A stretch of DNA of 64,000 bases from Sodalis sp. dw_96 (GTDB taxonomy: Bacteria; Pseudomonadota; Gammaproteobacteria; Enterobacterales; Enterobacteriaceae): contig NZ_JAAVUT010000002.1 in the NCBI RefSeq assembly GCF_018449575.1, positions 62,001 through 126,000 of the forward strand, given 5' to 3'. The notes below the pieces were generated by a model that did no database searches, had not been told where the DNA came from, and saw only the letters and a program-made list of their open reading frames with translations. Both the position numbers and the translations under genes were made by a program. Shown here one piece after another: positions 17,497 to 27,199 of the stretch (positions are counted from its first letter, which is position 1; the number at the start of each line of letters is the position of its first letter).

Positions 17497-17896
17497 TGAG
17501 CCGCTATCCCTCTACTAATTGAAGCATCCACCCGGATTTAAAGGTGCCAAAGTATACCATAGATAGGTGATTCTGGGAAAATTGTCGGCGACGAAAACCC
17601 GTAGTTATAGTTGTTTCCGCTACCGAATCACTGACCGGATGTCTGGTTGAAGGTATACTGGCTTCATTTCGCTATACCCAAAATACTTTAAGTTGCAGGA
17701 AGGCGGCGACGCAGCGAATCCCCAGGAGCTTACTCAGGTAAGTGACTGGGGTGAACGAGGACAAATCTGCTGTGCAGATTTGAACGCTGCTTGCAGCGGC
17801 CCCAAAGGGGCGAGGCTCATGATTGAGCCGAGTATTGCCAACGCACCTGCAACTTAAAGTATGACGGGAATATTTAAATACTCAGGAAGGGCCGTT
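17497..17896. other. Divergent gyrA/ubiG promoter region
   Basis: About 400 bp between two divergent genes. The gyrA side (17497-17680) must hold the gyrA promoter. The ubiG side is filled by a 180-bp terminal-inverted-repeat element (17683-17862), whose right end lies only 34 bases before the ubiG start codon, so ubiG expression probably starts inside the element or just after it. Confidence 0.7.
17683..17862. mobile_element. MITE-like element with 17-bp terminal inverted repeats (long copy)
   Basis: Left end ATACTTTAAGTTGCAGG is the perfect reverse complement of right end CCTGCAACTTAAAGTAT. The body includes CGAATCCCCAGGAGCTTACT and a palindromic region (CAAATCTGCTGTGCAGATTTG). A shorter copy with the same body but different ends lies at 43760-43866. 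It has no coding capacity and would need a transposase from elsewhere. Confidence 0.8.
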
Positions 17897-18640
17897 ATGA
17901 ACCGGAAAGTCAGCAACAATTCTCAGGCCGCAGCCGGCAGCGATAATGTGGATCGGCGGGAAATCGCCAAATTCGACGCGGTGGCCTCGCGCTGGTGGGA
18001 CATGGAAGGGGAATTCAAACCCCTGCACCGCATCAATCCCCTGCGCCTGGACTATATTTTGCGCCATGCCGACGGTCTGTTCGGCAAAACGGTACTGGAC
18101 GTAGGCTGCGGCGGGGGAATATTGACCGAAAGCATGGCACGGGAAGGCGCGACGGCCACCGGGCTGGACATGGGCGCCGAACCGCTGGCGGTGGCCCGGC
18201 TGCATGCGTTGGAGAGCCAGTTGGATATTAACTATATCCAGCAGACCGTAGAAGATCATGCCGGAGAAAATCAGGGCCGCTATGATGTGGTCACCTGCAT
18301 GGAAATGCTGGAACACGTCCCGGATCCCGCGTCCATCGTTCGCGCCTGCGCACAGCTGGTTAAACCCGGCGGCGACGTGTTTTTCTCCACCCTGAACCGT
18401 AATCCCAAGGCGTGGCTGATGGCCATCGTCGGAGCCGAATACCTGTTGCGTCTGGTGCCGCGCGGCACTCATGATGTCGCTAAATTCATCAAGCCGGCGG
18501 AACTGCTGCAGTGGCTCGACGGCACTCCGTTGCAGGAGCGGCATATTACCGGTCTGCACTATAATCCGTTGCGGGATCGTTTTACCCTGGGCGGCAATGT
18601 CGATGTTAATTACATGCTGCACACCCGTCACCCGCTGTAA
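17897..18640 (+). CDS. ubiG: Ubiquinone biosynthesis O-methyltransferase UbiG
   Basis: Performs both O-methylations of ubiquinone synthesis with S-adenosylmethionine. The methyltransferase motif [17 protein letters not shown], then [12 protein letters not shown], and motif [13 protein letters not shown] are all clear; [17 protein letters not shown] is the post-motif block. At 247 residues it is of usual length. The ATG at 17897 is preceded by GGAAGGG seven bases upstream. Divergent from gyrA as in E. coli. A hairpin GCCGGCC/GGCCGGC at 18660-18679 follows the stop. Confidence 0.96.
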   Translation: MNRKVSNNSQAAAGSDNVDRREIAKFDAVASRWWDMEGEFKPLHRINPLRLDYILRHADGLFGKTVLDVGCGGGILTESMAREGATATGLDMGAEPLAVARLHALESQLDINYIQQTVEDHAGENQGRYDVVTCMEMLEHVPDPASIVRACAQLVKPGGDVFFSTLNRNPKAWLMAIVGAEYLLRLVPRGTHDVAKFIKPAELLQWLDGTPLQERHITGLHYNPLRDRFTLGGNVDVNYMLHTRHPL

Positions 18641-18659
18641 CCCAGACCAGTTGATCAGC

Positions 18660-18679
18660 GCCGGCCGGTTGAGGCCGGC
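18660..18679 (+). terminator. Probable ubiG terminator hairpin
   Basis: GCCGGCC-GGTTGA-GGCCGGC forms a 7-bp GC stem 20 bases after the ubiG stop; a short T-containing stretch follows, but there is no long T-run. Confidence 0.45.
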
Positions 18680-18802
18680 TTAGACAACGTTTAATAAATC
18701 GACAAATAATATCTTTTTGAATTTTTTATCTACAGCGGTTGACATGCCTTAAGGGCAGACGGAATAGCGCTTTAGTCGGGCTGTTAACATTTCGCCCCCA
18801 AG

Positions 18803-18811
18803 TTATCCACA
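18803..18811 (+). promoter_or_regulatory. DnaA box upstream of nrdA
   Basis: TTATCCACA, the perfect consensus DnaA 9-mer, 151 bp before the nrdA start. The E. coli nrdA promoter also carries DnaA boxes and is coupled to replication. Confidence 0.75.
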
Positions 18812-18879
18812 AAAACCCTCATTTTCGTCCCTTGCAATAACGACAGTAAATCACTATCTTGTTATCAAATTAACAAAAA

Positions 18880-18927
18880 ACCCTATATATAGTGCTTTTC
18901 CCCAAAATGAGACACTATTTTTACTTT
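18880..18927 (+). promoter_or_regulatory. Paired NrdR boxes of nrdAB
   Basis: ACCCTATATATAGTGC (18880-18895) and ACACTATTTTTACTTT (18912-18927) resemble the NrdR consensus ACACTATATATAGTGT; the first is better than the second. Their centres are 32 bp apart, about three helical turns, which is the usual spacing for the NrdR repressor of ribonucleotide reductase genes. Confidence 0.7.
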
Positions 18928-18961
18928 TCTATAGGGATCACTCAGACAGGTATTAAGCCTC

Positions 18962-21247
18962 ATGAACCAGAGTCTGCTTGTTACAAAACGCGACGGCAGT
19001 AAAGAAAAAATCAACCTGGACAAGATCCACCGCGTCATCGACTGGGCGGCGGAAGGGCTCGAGAACGTCTCGGTCTCTCAGGTTGAGCTACGCTCCCATA
19101 TTCAATTTTATGAAGGCATTAAAACCGCCGACATTCATGAAACCATTATCAAGGCCGCGGCGGATTTGATCTCACGCGACGCGCCGGATTATCAATACCT
19201 GGCAGCCCGCCTGGCGGTGTTCCATTTGCGTAAAAAGGCCTATGGCCGGTTTGAGCCGCCCAAGCTTTACGACCACGTGTCGCGGCTGGTGGGCATGGGA
19301 AAATACGATAAACATCTGCTGGAAGATTACACCGCGGAAGAGTTCGCCCTGATGGACGGTTTTATCGATCACTGGCGGGACATGAATTTCTCCTACGCCG
19401 CGGTGAAGCAGTTGGAAGGCAAATATCTGGCGCAAAACCGGGTCAGCGGCGAAATTTACGAAAGCGCGCAGTTCCTTTATATCCTGGTGGCGGCCTGCTT
19501 GTTCTCCGGTTATCCGCGGGAAACCCGGCTGGATTATGTCAAGCGTTTCTATGACGCCGTCTCCACCTTCAAGATTTCCCTGCCGACGCCCATCATGTCC
19601 GGGGTGCGTACCCCCACGCGCCAGTTCAGCTCGTGCGTGCTGATTGAATGCGGCGACAGTCTCGATTCCATTAACGCCACCTCCAGCGCCATCGTCAAAT
19701 ACGTGTCGCAGCGGGCCGGCATCGGCATCAATGCCGGCCGCATCCGGGCGCTGGGCAGTCCGATCCGCGGCGGCGAGGCTTTTCACACCGGCTGCATTCC
19801 TTTTTACAAACATTTCCAGACCGCGGTGAAATCCTGTTCCCAGGGCGGCGTGCGCGGCGGCGCGGCCACGCTGTTTTACCCGCTTTGGCATCTGGAAGTG
19901 GAAAGCCTGCTGGTGCTGAAAAACAACCGCGGCGTGGAGGGCAATCGCGTCCGCCATATGGATTATGGCGTGCAGATTAATAAACTGATGTATCAGCGCC
20001 TGGTGAAGGGCGAAGAGATCACGTTGTTCAGCCCGTCCGATGTCCCCGGGCTCTATGACGCGTTCTTCGCCGATCAGGAGGAATTCGAACGGCTGTATAC
20101 CCGTTACGAACAGGACGCCTCTATCCGTAAAAGTCGGGTCAAGGCGGTGGAGCTGTTCTCCCTGATGATGCAGGAGCGCGCCTCCACCGGCCGGATTTAT
20201 ATTCAGCATGTGGATCATTGCAATACCCACAGCCCGTTCGATCCGGCCGTGGCGCCCATCCGCCAGTCCAACCTGTGCCTGGAAGTGGCGTTGCCCACCA
20301 AACCTCTGGAAGACGTCAACGACGAGAATGGCGAAATCGCCCTGTGCACCCTCTCGGCCTTCAACCTGGGGGCCCTGGAGAGCCTGGACGATCTGCAGGA
20401 GCTGGCGACCCTGGCGGTACGTGCGCTGGACGCGCTGCTGGATTACCAGGACTATCCGATCCCGGCGGCGAAACGCGGCGCCATGGGACGGCGGACCCTC
20501 GGCGTGGGGGTGATCAATTATGCCTATTATCTGGCGAAAAACGGCGTGCGGTATTCCGACGGCAGCGCCAATAATCTGACGCACCGGACGTTCGAGGCCA
20601 TTCAGTATTATTTGTTAAAAGCCTCCAACGAACTGGCCAAAGAACGTGGCGCCTGCCCGTGGTTCAATGAAACCACCTATGCCAAGGGCATCCTGCCTAC
20701 CGATACCTATAAAAAGGATCTTGACGGGATTTGCAGCGAGCCGCTGCATTACGATTGGGACGCCCTGCGAACCGACATCAAACGGCACGGGCTGCGCAAT
20801 TCAACCCTGTCGGCGCTGATGCCGTCTGAAACTTCGTCGCAAATCTCCAATGCCACCAACGGCATTGAGCCCCCGAGAGGCTACGTTAGCATCAAGGCGT
20901 CGAAAGACGGCATACTGCGCCAGGTGGTACCGGAATCCGACCGGCTGAAAGGCGCTTACGAGTTATTGTGGGAAATGCCGAATAACGACGGTTATCTGCA
21001 GTTGGTGGGGCTGATGCAGAAATTCGTCGACCAGGCCATTTCCTCCAATACCAATTACGATCCGACCCGTTTCCCGGCCGGCAAGGTGCCGATGAAACAA
21101 TTGCTGAAGGATCTGCTCACCGCCTACAAATTCGGTGTCAAAACGCTGTATTATCAGAATACCCGTGACGGCGCGGAAGATGCCCAGGAAGATATGGAAG
21201 CCGCCGCCGAGACTGATGATTGCGAAAGCGGAGCCTGCAAGATTTAA
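18962..21247 (+). CDS. nrdA: Class Ia ribonucleoside-diphosphate reductase alpha subunit
   Basis: Large catalytic subunit reducing ribonucleoside diphosphates to deoxy forms under aerobic conditions. The N-terminal ATP-cone ([19 protein letters not shown]) provides allosteric control. The active-site regions [29 protein letters not shown] and [10 protein letters not shown] contain the redox-active and radical-site cysteines, and the C-terminal tail CESGACKI carries the CxxxxC pair reduced by thioredoxin/glutaredoxin. At 761 residues it is identical in length to E. coli. Followed 49 bases later by nrdB and then yfaE as one operon. Confidence 0.98.
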   Translation: MNQSLLVTKRDGSKEKINLDKIHRVIDWAAEGLENVSVSQVELRSHIQFYEGIKTADIHETIIKAAADLISRDAPDYQYLAARLAVFHLRKKAYGRFEPPKLYDHVSRLVGMGKYDKHLLEDYTAEEFALMDGFIDHWRDMNFSYAAVKQLEGKYLAQNRVSGEIYESAQFLYILVAACLFSGYPRETRLDYVKRFYDAVSTFKISLPTPIMSGVRTPTRQFSSCVLIECGDSLDSINATSSAIVKYVSQRAGIGINAGRIRALGSPIRGGEAFHTGCIPFYKHFQTAVKSCSQGGVRGGAATLFYPLWHLEVESLLVLKNNRGVEGNRVRHMDYGVQINKLMYQRLVKGEEITLFSPSDVPGLYDAFFADQEEFERLYTRYEQDASIRKSRVKAVELFSLMMQERASTGRIYIQHVDHCNTHSPFDPAVAPIRQSNLCLEVALPTKPLEDVNDENGEIALCTLSAFNLGALESLDDLQELATLAVRALDALLDYQDYPIPAAKRGAMGRRTLGVGVINYAYYLAKNGVRYSDGSANNLTHRTFEAIQYYLLKASNELAKERGACPWFNETTYAKGILPTDTYKKDLDGICSEPLHYDWDALRTDIKRHGLRNSTLSALMPSETSSQISNATNGIEPPRGYVSIKASKDGILRQVVPESDRLKGAYELLWEMPNNDGYLQLVGLMQKFVDQAISSNTNYDPTRFPAGKVPMKQLLKDLLTAYKFGVKTLYYQNTRDGAEDAQEDMEAAAETDDCESGACKI

Positions 21248-21296
21248 ACATGGCCGCGGGCGGCGCCATTGCCGTCCGCGAGTAACGGGAGAGACC

Positions 21297-22427
21297 ATGG
21301 CCTATACCACATTTTCACAGAATAAAAACAACCAATTGCTTGAGCCGATGTTTTTCGGCCAGTCGGTGAACGTTGCGCGCTACGATCAGCAAAAATACGA
21401 TATCTTTGAGAAATTGATTGAAAAGCAGCTCTCTTTTTTCTGGCGGCCGGAAGAAGTGGACGTGTCCCGCGATCGCATCGATTTTCAGGCGTTGCCGGAA
21501 CACGAGAAGCATATTTTCCTCAGTAACCTGAAGTACCAGACCCTGTTGGACTCCATTCAGGGCCGTAGCCCCAACATCGCCTTGCTGCCGCTGATTTCCA
21601 TTCCTGAACTGGAAACCTGGGTGGAAACCTGGGCGTTTTCGGAAACCATTCATTCCCGGTCCTATACCCATATTATCCGCAATATCGTCAACGACCCTTC
21701 GCTGGTGTTCGACGATATTGTTACCAATGAAGAGATCCTGAAGCGGGCCAAGGATATTTCGGGCTATTACGACAAGCTTATCGAGTTGACCGGCTACTAC
21801 CATTTGCTCGGCATCGGCACCCATCAGGTGAAGGGCAGCGAGGTGGTGGTGAATCTGCATGAGCTGAAAAAATGTCTTTACCTCTGTCTGATGAGCGTCA
21901 ACGCCCTGGAAGCCATCCGTTTTTATGTCAGCTTCGCCTGTTCGTTCGCTTTTGCCGAGCGCGAGCTGATGGAAGGCAACGCCAAAATCATCCGCCTGAT
22001 CGCCCGCGACGAGGCGCTGCATCTTACCGGCACCCAGCATATGCTGAATTTGATGCGCTCCGGCGAGGACGACCCGGAAATGGCCGAGATTGCCAAAGAG
22101 TGCGAGCGGGAGTGTTATGACCTGTTCGTGCTGGCGGCGGAGCAGGAAAAGGAGTGGGCCAGTTATCTGTTCCGCGACGGCTCGATGATCGGCCTGAATA
22201 AAGACATCCTGTGCCAGTATGTGGATTATATTACCAATATCCGCATGCAGGCGGTGGGCCTGGACCTGCCCTTTGCCACCCGCTCCAATCCTATTCCGTG
22301 GATCAATACCTGGCTGGTATCGGACAATGTGCAGGTGGCGCCGCAGGAAGTGGAGGTCAGCTCCTACCTGGTAGGCCAAATCGACTCCGAGATGAACTCG
22401 GGCGATCTGAGCGATTTCGAACTGTAA
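21297..22427 (+). CDS. nrdB: Class Ia ribonucleoside-diphosphate reductase beta subunit
   Basis: Diiron-tyrosyl-radical subunit that supplies the radical to NrdA. The opening [20 protein letters not shown] is typical. Diiron ligand regions are visible as [19 protein letters not shown] and [16 protein letters not shown]; the radical tyrosine lies in the intervening helix near SGYYDKLIE. The C-terminus [13 protein letters not shown]-like ending, with SDFEL, docks to NrdA. The ATG at 21297 follows ACGGGAGAG. 376 residues, as in E. coli. Confidence 0.98.
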   Translation: MAYTTFSQNKNNQLLEPMFFGQSVNVARYDQQKYDIFEKLIEKQLSFFWRPEEVDVSRDRIDFQALPEHEKHIFLSNLKYQTLLDSIQGRSPNIALLPLISIPELETWVETWAFSETIHSRSYTHIIRNIVNDPSLVFDDIVTNEEILKRAKDISGYYDKLIELTGYYHLLGIGTHQVKGSEVVVNLHELKKCLYLCLMSVNALEAIRFYVSFACSFAFAERELMEGNAKIIRLIARDEALHLTGTQHMLNLMRSGEDDPEMAEIAKECERECYDLFVLAAEQEKEWASYLFRDGSMIGLNKDILCQYVDYITNIRMQAVGLDLPFATRSNPIPWINTWLVSDNVQVAPQEVEVSSYLVGQIDSEMNSGDLSDFEL

Positions 22428-22430
22428 GCC

Positions 22431-22694
22431 ATGAACGAATCAGCCAAGATTACGCTGCGCCATCTCGGGGCGCAGCTCCGGTGCGAACCCGGCCACCACT
22501 CGCTGCTGGATGCCCTGGAGGCCAACCATATCGACGTGGAGTTTCAATGCCGGTCCGGCTACTGCGGCGCCTGCCGTATGCGCCTGCTGGAGGGCCGGGT
22601 TGATTATATCCAATCCCCCCTGGCCTGTATCCGGCCCGGCGACATCCTGCCCTGCTGCTGTCTGCCTGCGGGTGATATCGAGCTGGAACTTTAG
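22431..22694 (+). CDS. yfaE: 2Fe-2S ferredoxin YfaE for NrdB cofactor maintenance
   Basis: A small 87-residue ferredoxin. Cysteine ligands are in FQCRSGYCGACRMRL and near ILPCCC, the plant-type 2Fe-2S spacing CxxxxCxxC...C. In E. coli YfaE reduces the NrdB diiron centre to restore the tyrosyl radical. It starts 3 bases after the nrdB stop, so it is translationally linked to nrdB. Confidence 0.95.
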   Translation: MNESAKITLRHLGAQLRCEPGHHSLLDALEANHIDVEFQCRSGYCGACRMRLLEGRVDYIQSPLACIRPGDILPCCCLPAGDIELEL

Positions 22695-22716
22695 TCGGCG
22701 TCGACCCGGCGGCTCA

Positions 22717-22776
22717 CCCTTTAACAGACTCGTTGCACGTTCAGTGATGGCGGGCCTAGCGTGCCGTGTGGCGCTT
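22717..22776 (-). repeat. Partial inverse copy of the dispersed hairpin repeat
   Basis: On the minus strand it reads AAGCGCCACACGGCACGCTA, then a GGCCCGCCATCACTGAACGTG-like stretch, then GTCTGTTAAAGGG. This matches the junction between two units of the 46-kb array. The hairpin arm itself is not included. Confidence 0.75.
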
Positions 22777-22880
22777 CAACCTTTTGGTTGTAAGTTATAG
22801 CGATTCGGAATTGGTTTTCACCGTCGTGCCCGGTATGCTCTTGATACCTAGATCACATATTAATAAGTCTTCTTAATATT

Positions 22881-24377
22881 ATGTCCGAACTCCTTAATAT
22901 GGCGCACGTCGCCGTCCTTGACCGGGAAAGGCCGTACGAGAGCGAAACCGTCTTCATCCGCAGCGCCGCCGATGTGTCTCATTTGGTCAATTCCGGCGCT
23001 GAAAAACGCAGTCATGCCGGAATTATTATCGGCATCGCCCTGGGGGGCGTCTTTCTTGATGCCTACGACCTGGGGGCCTTGGCGTTCGGGGTGAAGGATA
23101 TTACCCACGAATTCAACCTGACCCCGGCGGGCACCGGCATGGTGGCCTCCGCCATCACCTTCGGCGCCATTGTCGGCGCGTTTTTCGGCGGCTATCTCAC
23201 GGACAAAATCGGTCGCTACCGGGTCTTTATGGCCGATATGTTTTTCTTTGTCTTCGCCGCCATTGCCTGCGCATTCGCTCCGAACGAATGGGTATTGGCC
23301 GGCGCGCGTTTTGTCATGGGGTTGGGGGTCGGTATCGATTTGCCGGTGGCCATGGCGTTTCTGGCGGAGTTTTCCCGACTGAAGGGGCGCGGCAATAAAG
23401 CGGCCAGTGTCGCCATGTGGTGTCCCACTTGGTATGCCGCCATCAGTATTTCCTACTTGCTGGTGCTGTTGCTGTACGCCGTGCTGCCCGCCGAACAAAC
23501 CCATTGGCTGTGGCGCCTGATCCTGGGATTCGGCGCGGTACCGGCGCTGGCGATTATTGCCATCCGCAGCCGTTATATCAGCGAGTCGCCGGTATGGGCG
23601 GCCAATCAGGGTGATTTGACCGGCGCGGCGCAAATACTGCGGCGTTCCTACGGCATCAACGCCCAGGCTGCGCCCGTGGCTGAACAGCAGCCCACGCCCA
23701 AGGCGCTGCGCGCCCGCTGGAGCAATTACGGCCGGTTATTGCAAGGGGTCTATTTACGCCGCACCGTGCTGGCGACGGTTATCGCCGTGGCCTCGTCATT
23801 TGCCTATAACGCCGTAGCATTCGGTTTACCGGTGATCATCAGCAGCTTTCTGGCACAGTCCATGCTGACCACCATTCTGGCCTCCCTGGGATTAAATCTG
23901 TTATTTGCCTTTGTGGGCGGCCTGATAGGCGTGCGTTGGGTGCCCCGGTTCGGAGCCTGGTGGATGACGGTGCTGGGGTATGCCTGCCAACTGACGGCCT
24001 TGATCGGGCTGGCGCTAATCGGCCGGCCGGCGGACGGCGTCCATGCCGCGCTTGCCATCGCCATGCTGGCGCTGTTCCTGTTCGGCCAAGGGTTCGGCCC
24101 GGGTTCCCACAGCATGACTTTTGCCTCGCTGAGTTATCCTACTTCACTACGCGGCGTCGGAGTTGGATTCAACCAGACTCTGATGCGCGCCAGCTCCACG
24201 CTGTCGCTGTTCCTGTTTCCGGTGCTGGTGGCGCTGCTGAAAACCGGCGTGTTCTGGGTGATTGCCGTGGCACCCCTGGCGGGTCTGCTGGCGTTGCTGC
24301 TTATCCGCTGGGAACCGTCGGGGTATGATGTGGATGCGGAAGATTTTGGCGGTGCGCTGTCCCCCTCTGCAAAATAG
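22881..24377 (+). CDS. MFS metabolite:H+ symporter family transporter
   Basis: Inner-membrane transporter of about 498 residues with twelve predicted helices. The N-half shows GVFLDAYDLGALAFGV, the MFS signature GGYLTDKIGRYRVFM between helices 2 and 3, and a helix-4 GARFVMGLGVGIDLPVAMAF with the acidic residue of sugar-porter-like families (compare E. coli YaaU). WLWRLILGFGAVPAL and SRYISESPVW close the first half. A long soluble loop follows before helix 7. The start is uncertain: ATG 22881 and ATG 22899 both lack a good Shine-Dalgarno. Substrate not predictable. Confidence 0.75.
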   Translation: MSELLNMAHVAVLDRERPYESETVFIRSAADVSHLVNSGAEKRSHAGIIIGIALGGVFLDAYDLGALAFGVKDITHEFNLTPAGTGMVASAITFGAIVGAFFGGYLTDKIGRYRVFMADMFFFVFAAIACAFAPNEWVLAGARFVMGLGVGIDLPVAMAFLAEFSRLKGRGNKAASVAMWCPTWYAAISISYLLVLLLYAVLPAEQTHWLWRLILGFGAVPALAIIAIRSRYISESPVWAANQGDLTGAAQILRRSYGINAQAAPVAEQQPTPKALRARWSNYGRLLQGVYLRRTVLATVIAVASSFAYNAVAFGLPVIISSFLAQSMLTTILASLGLNLLFAFVGGLIGVRWVPRFGAWWMTVLGYACQLTALIGLALIGRPADGVHAALAIAMLALFLFGQGFGPGSHSMTFASLSYPTSLRGVGVGFNQTLMRASSTLSLFLFPVLVALLKTGVFWVIAVAPLAGLLALLLIRWEPSGYDVDAEDFGGALSPSAK

Positions 24378-24973
24378 AAGAGTTGCATGCCCCTGGCGCG
24401 CGGGCCGCTCCGACGCCGTTCGGAGATCGGCCTGTTCCCGATTGTGGTCAAGGTGTACGTCCTATTCTGGCGTGAAGATCGGGGCCGGTAAAGAAAGGAA
24501 AACGGTTGGTTTAACCTGGCGACAGGCTCGTTTATCAGCAGTATGATTTCCCACAATTCGACATCCCTGCCCCAGCGTAGCTGGCTCGCCAAAAATTAAC
24601 TGGCATCTCTAAAATTAATATATGAAGCAGGCCTAATATATCTTCATGTCCCGTTTGAATGAGAAAGCGGAATGCGCTCATTCTGTACTTAAACGAAATT
24701 CCCATCAGTTAATTGATTATAAAAATGACTTTTATTCATATAAAAAGGTGGCCGAATTGTTAGGCCAATGTGAAAATGTAAATTGGCATTGACACCAACC
24801 GATTGGTATTTTATAACTATCACCGCCCGTGTTCAGGGTGTGTTGAAAATCAAACGATTAAGATAAAATAGATAAATAAAATAAAATCGAAATATAAATA
24901 TTGCTGTTGTATTGCTGTTGATGAGATTTGAAACAGCGCCCTTAAGTCAAATTTTTGAGTCTACCCTAATAAT
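24378..24973. other. Intergenic region upstream of the glycosyltransferase-ligase gene
   Basis: About 600 bp. The first 220 bases are GC-rich and have no convincing gene; the rest (from about 24600) is strongly AT-rich, as expected for an acquired segment or a promoter region. I see no JUMPstart/ops motif, no RNA gene and no repeat. Confidence 0.6.
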
Positions 24974-27148
24974 ATGTCCGCACAGAATGTGACTCTTAGT
25001 ATTATTATTGCTGCCCATAACAGCGACGGCTATCTCCAGGACACACTGCAAAGCCTGCTTGCGGCATTAGGTGCCGATATCGGACGCTGTGAAATCATCC
25101 TCATCAACGATGCTTCAGGGGATAACACCGCTTCAATTCTCATGGCATTTGCTCAGTCAACTCCTCAGGCACAGTATTATGGGGTTGAATTCAACAGCAT
25201 TGGAAAGGTGCGTAACTTTGGCATTGCTCACAGCAAGGGTGAATACGTCACTATGCTCGACAGTGACGACCTGCTGAAAACCGGCTCCCTTGGAGAAATC
25301 ATCACCTTCCTGGATGAGAAAAAGCCCGGCTTGCTATTGACCAAGTTACAAGAGGTGCGTGAACTCAGTGCTGCCGATAAAACCTGGAAGGGTTTGAAAG
25401 CAGAGACCTTATCCGCGGATGAAGCGATTACGCGTTTCCTGGTTCACAAAGATTTCCAGGCGCATCTGATTGGGCAATTCATACATCGTGACCTGCTGCT
25501 GTCATTCCCTATGCCGGATTTTACCTGCTATGAAGATTTTTACGTCTTTCCGCAAATCCTGACCAAAGCCGCACCGATCGTTTTCTCCCATGAGAGCCAC
25601 TACCTTTATATAAAACGCGATAACAGCCTGTCGAACTCCCCATCAGCAAAGAAAATACATAATCTTTTCGTTTGCACGGAAAAAATGGATGCGCTTTTTG
25701 GCAAAAAATTTCATGATTTAGTCTTATGTCACTGGCTGGATATACAAATTAAAAGGAAACAATGGCTTACAGATATGAAGCAGCTAAATACGTTAAAGGA
25801 GAAAGTGCAGGAGACTCGCAGCATCCGTTTTTTTATAAACCCAGCAGTCAGGTTCAGTTATAAAAAAAAGGCGGCAGAATTACTTTTCAGAGGCAAATTA
25901 GGACAGGGATTCTATTTGGCCAGTTTTATACTGGCTGTCTTATCGGTTGTTTTTACATTAATTTCAACCGGCAAGCAGCGGGAACTTTTCTTTTTCTCTT
26001 TCTACCTTTCCCTGTTTGGATTGTTCGTCGAGCGAAAAAACATCAGATGGCCAAAGATGGATCTTTCTTATGCCATCATATTGATTGGCGTGGTCAAAAT
26101 TATCTGGACACTGTTCCTTTATCGCCATAAGCACACCTGCGGGTTAGGGTTTATACAATTGAATTCGGGTAAGAAACTGATTGTCGGCGGCGTGTTAATC
26201 TTTTATATCACACAGTATTCTCACTATCTGGTCAATTTCAATTACCGTAAATACATGTTGTCTGGATTTGCGTTAGCCTTTATGCTGGCTACCGCCTTTG
26301 GCATCTATCAAATTTATCACGGTATGGATCGCATCGCCCTTAGTACCAACCGCGCAACCATTGCGGCCTATATTTATTCTGCGCTGTCTATTCTCCTTAT
26401 TTATTTGCTTCTCACATTTAAGAACAGTTTCAATAATCATATTGCAACAACCGCAGTGATATTCATCTCCTTCCTGATTATCATCATGATGGGTACCCGT
26501 GCCGCAATACTTGCGCACCTGCTAATGATTTTTCTGATGATGCTGTTTCATTTCCGCAAGATTTACCTTAAACCTTTGCTGATCGTCATGGCGCTGTTAG
26601 GACTGGGCGTGGGCATGTCTTATGGCAAATACATTAAGCCGAAGATTGAACAAACCGACACTGAAATTATGCTTTACCAGAGCGGTAACGATCAATCATC
26701 ACTGGGTTCCCGCTTCTCGTTATGGTATGTCGGCCTGAATATATTCTCTCAGCATCCTTTCGGTAACACCGCTGAGGAGCGTCACGTACAAGCCGCGGAG
26801 ATCATCGCCCACGATCCGAATAACAAAACCGCGATGGAATATATCGACACGCACCTGCATGATGAACTGCTTGAAGCCGCCTCGTTGCAAGGTATTGTTG
26901 GTTTTCTGACGGTATTATTTTTCTATGTTTATATCGTCGCTCAGTCACTGGTGAAAAAGAATACGCCAATGCTGCTGATTGGCTGCTGCATAATCGTTTA
27001 CGGTCTATCAGATGTCCTGCTCATCAGCTCGGAATCGTTATTGTTTTTCATGGTATGCATTGCCCTGTTTACAAAAATGCCCCCTGTGACTACAGATGCT
27101 GTCTGGAAACCGCACAAGCGAAGTGTTTATAATCCCTTATTATTATGA
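24974..27148 (+). CDS. GT2 glycosyltransferase fused to O-antigen ligase/polymerase-like membrane domain
   Basis: Two-part protein of 724 residues. Residues 1-300 are a family 2 glycosyltransferase: SIIIAAHNSDGYLQDTLQSL, a donor-binding LINDASGDNT, VRNFGIAHSKGEYVTMLDSD with the DxD-type motif DSD at 96-98, and CYEDFYVFPQ. From about residue 305 it is a polytopic membrane domain of the Wzy/WaaL class: FIIIMMGTRAAILAHL, SSLGSRFSLWYVGLNIFSQHP, and near the end a large-loop THLHDELLEAASLQGIVGF, where His629 lies where the essential ligase His is expected. It probably acts in the inner membrane on a lipid-linked glycan or LPS. Codon use is more AT-rich than its neighbours, suggesting transfer. Whether it is a ligase or polymerase cannot be decided. 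Confidence 0.75.
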   Translation: MSAQNVTLSIIIAAHNSDGYLQDTLQSLLAALGADIGRCEIILINDASGDNTASILMAFAQSTPQAQYYGVEFNSIGKVRNFGIAHSKGEYVTMLDSDDLLKTGSLGEIITFLDEKKPGLLLTKLQEVRELSAADKTWKGLKAETLSADEAITRFLVHKDFQAHLIGQFIHRDLLLSFPMPDFTCYEDFYVFPQILTKAAPIVFSHESHYLYIKRDNSLSNSPSAKKIHNLFVCTEKMDALFGKKFHDLVLCHWLDIQIKRKQWLTDMKQLNTLKEKVQETRSIRFFINPAVRFSYKKKAAELLFRGKLGQGFYLASFILAVLSVVFTLISTGKQRELFFFSFYLSLFGLFVERKNIRWPKMDLSYAIILIGVVKIIWTLFLYRHKHTCGLGFIQLNSGKKLIVGGVLIFYITQYSHYLVNFNYRKYMLSGFALAFMLATAFGIYQIYHGMDRIALSTNRATIAAYIYSALSILLIYLLLTFKNSFNNHIATTAVIFISFLIIIMMGTRAAILAHLLMIFLMMLFHFRKIYLKPLLIVMALLGLGVGMSYGKYIKPKIEQTDTEIMLYQSGNDQSSLGSRFSLWYVGLNIFSQHPFGNTAEERHVQAAEIIAHDPNNKTAMEYIDTHLHDELLEAASLQGIVGFLTVLFFYVYIVAQSLVKKNTPMLLIGCCIIVYGLSDVLLISSESLLFFMVCIALFTKMPPVTTDAVWKPHKRSVYNPLLL

Positions 27149-27199
27149 CTGTGCAGTCCATGTCGCTACAGGGCCGGAAGGTTTGGAGGGTTTTTCGTT

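Larger units (their letters stand above)
18641..18961. other. ubiG-nrdA intergenic region with nrdA control sites
   Basis: About 320 bp. It holds a GC-rich hairpin after ubiG (18660-18679), a DnaA box (18803-18811) and two NrdR-like boxes (18880-18895 and 18912-18927) in front of nrdA. Confidence 0.75.

Noticed and set aside
17683-17862. Riboswitch or attenuator in the ubiG leader
   Set aside because: The sequence is shared with the unrelated fetM-fetP gap, so it is a dispersed repeat, not a gene-specific leader.
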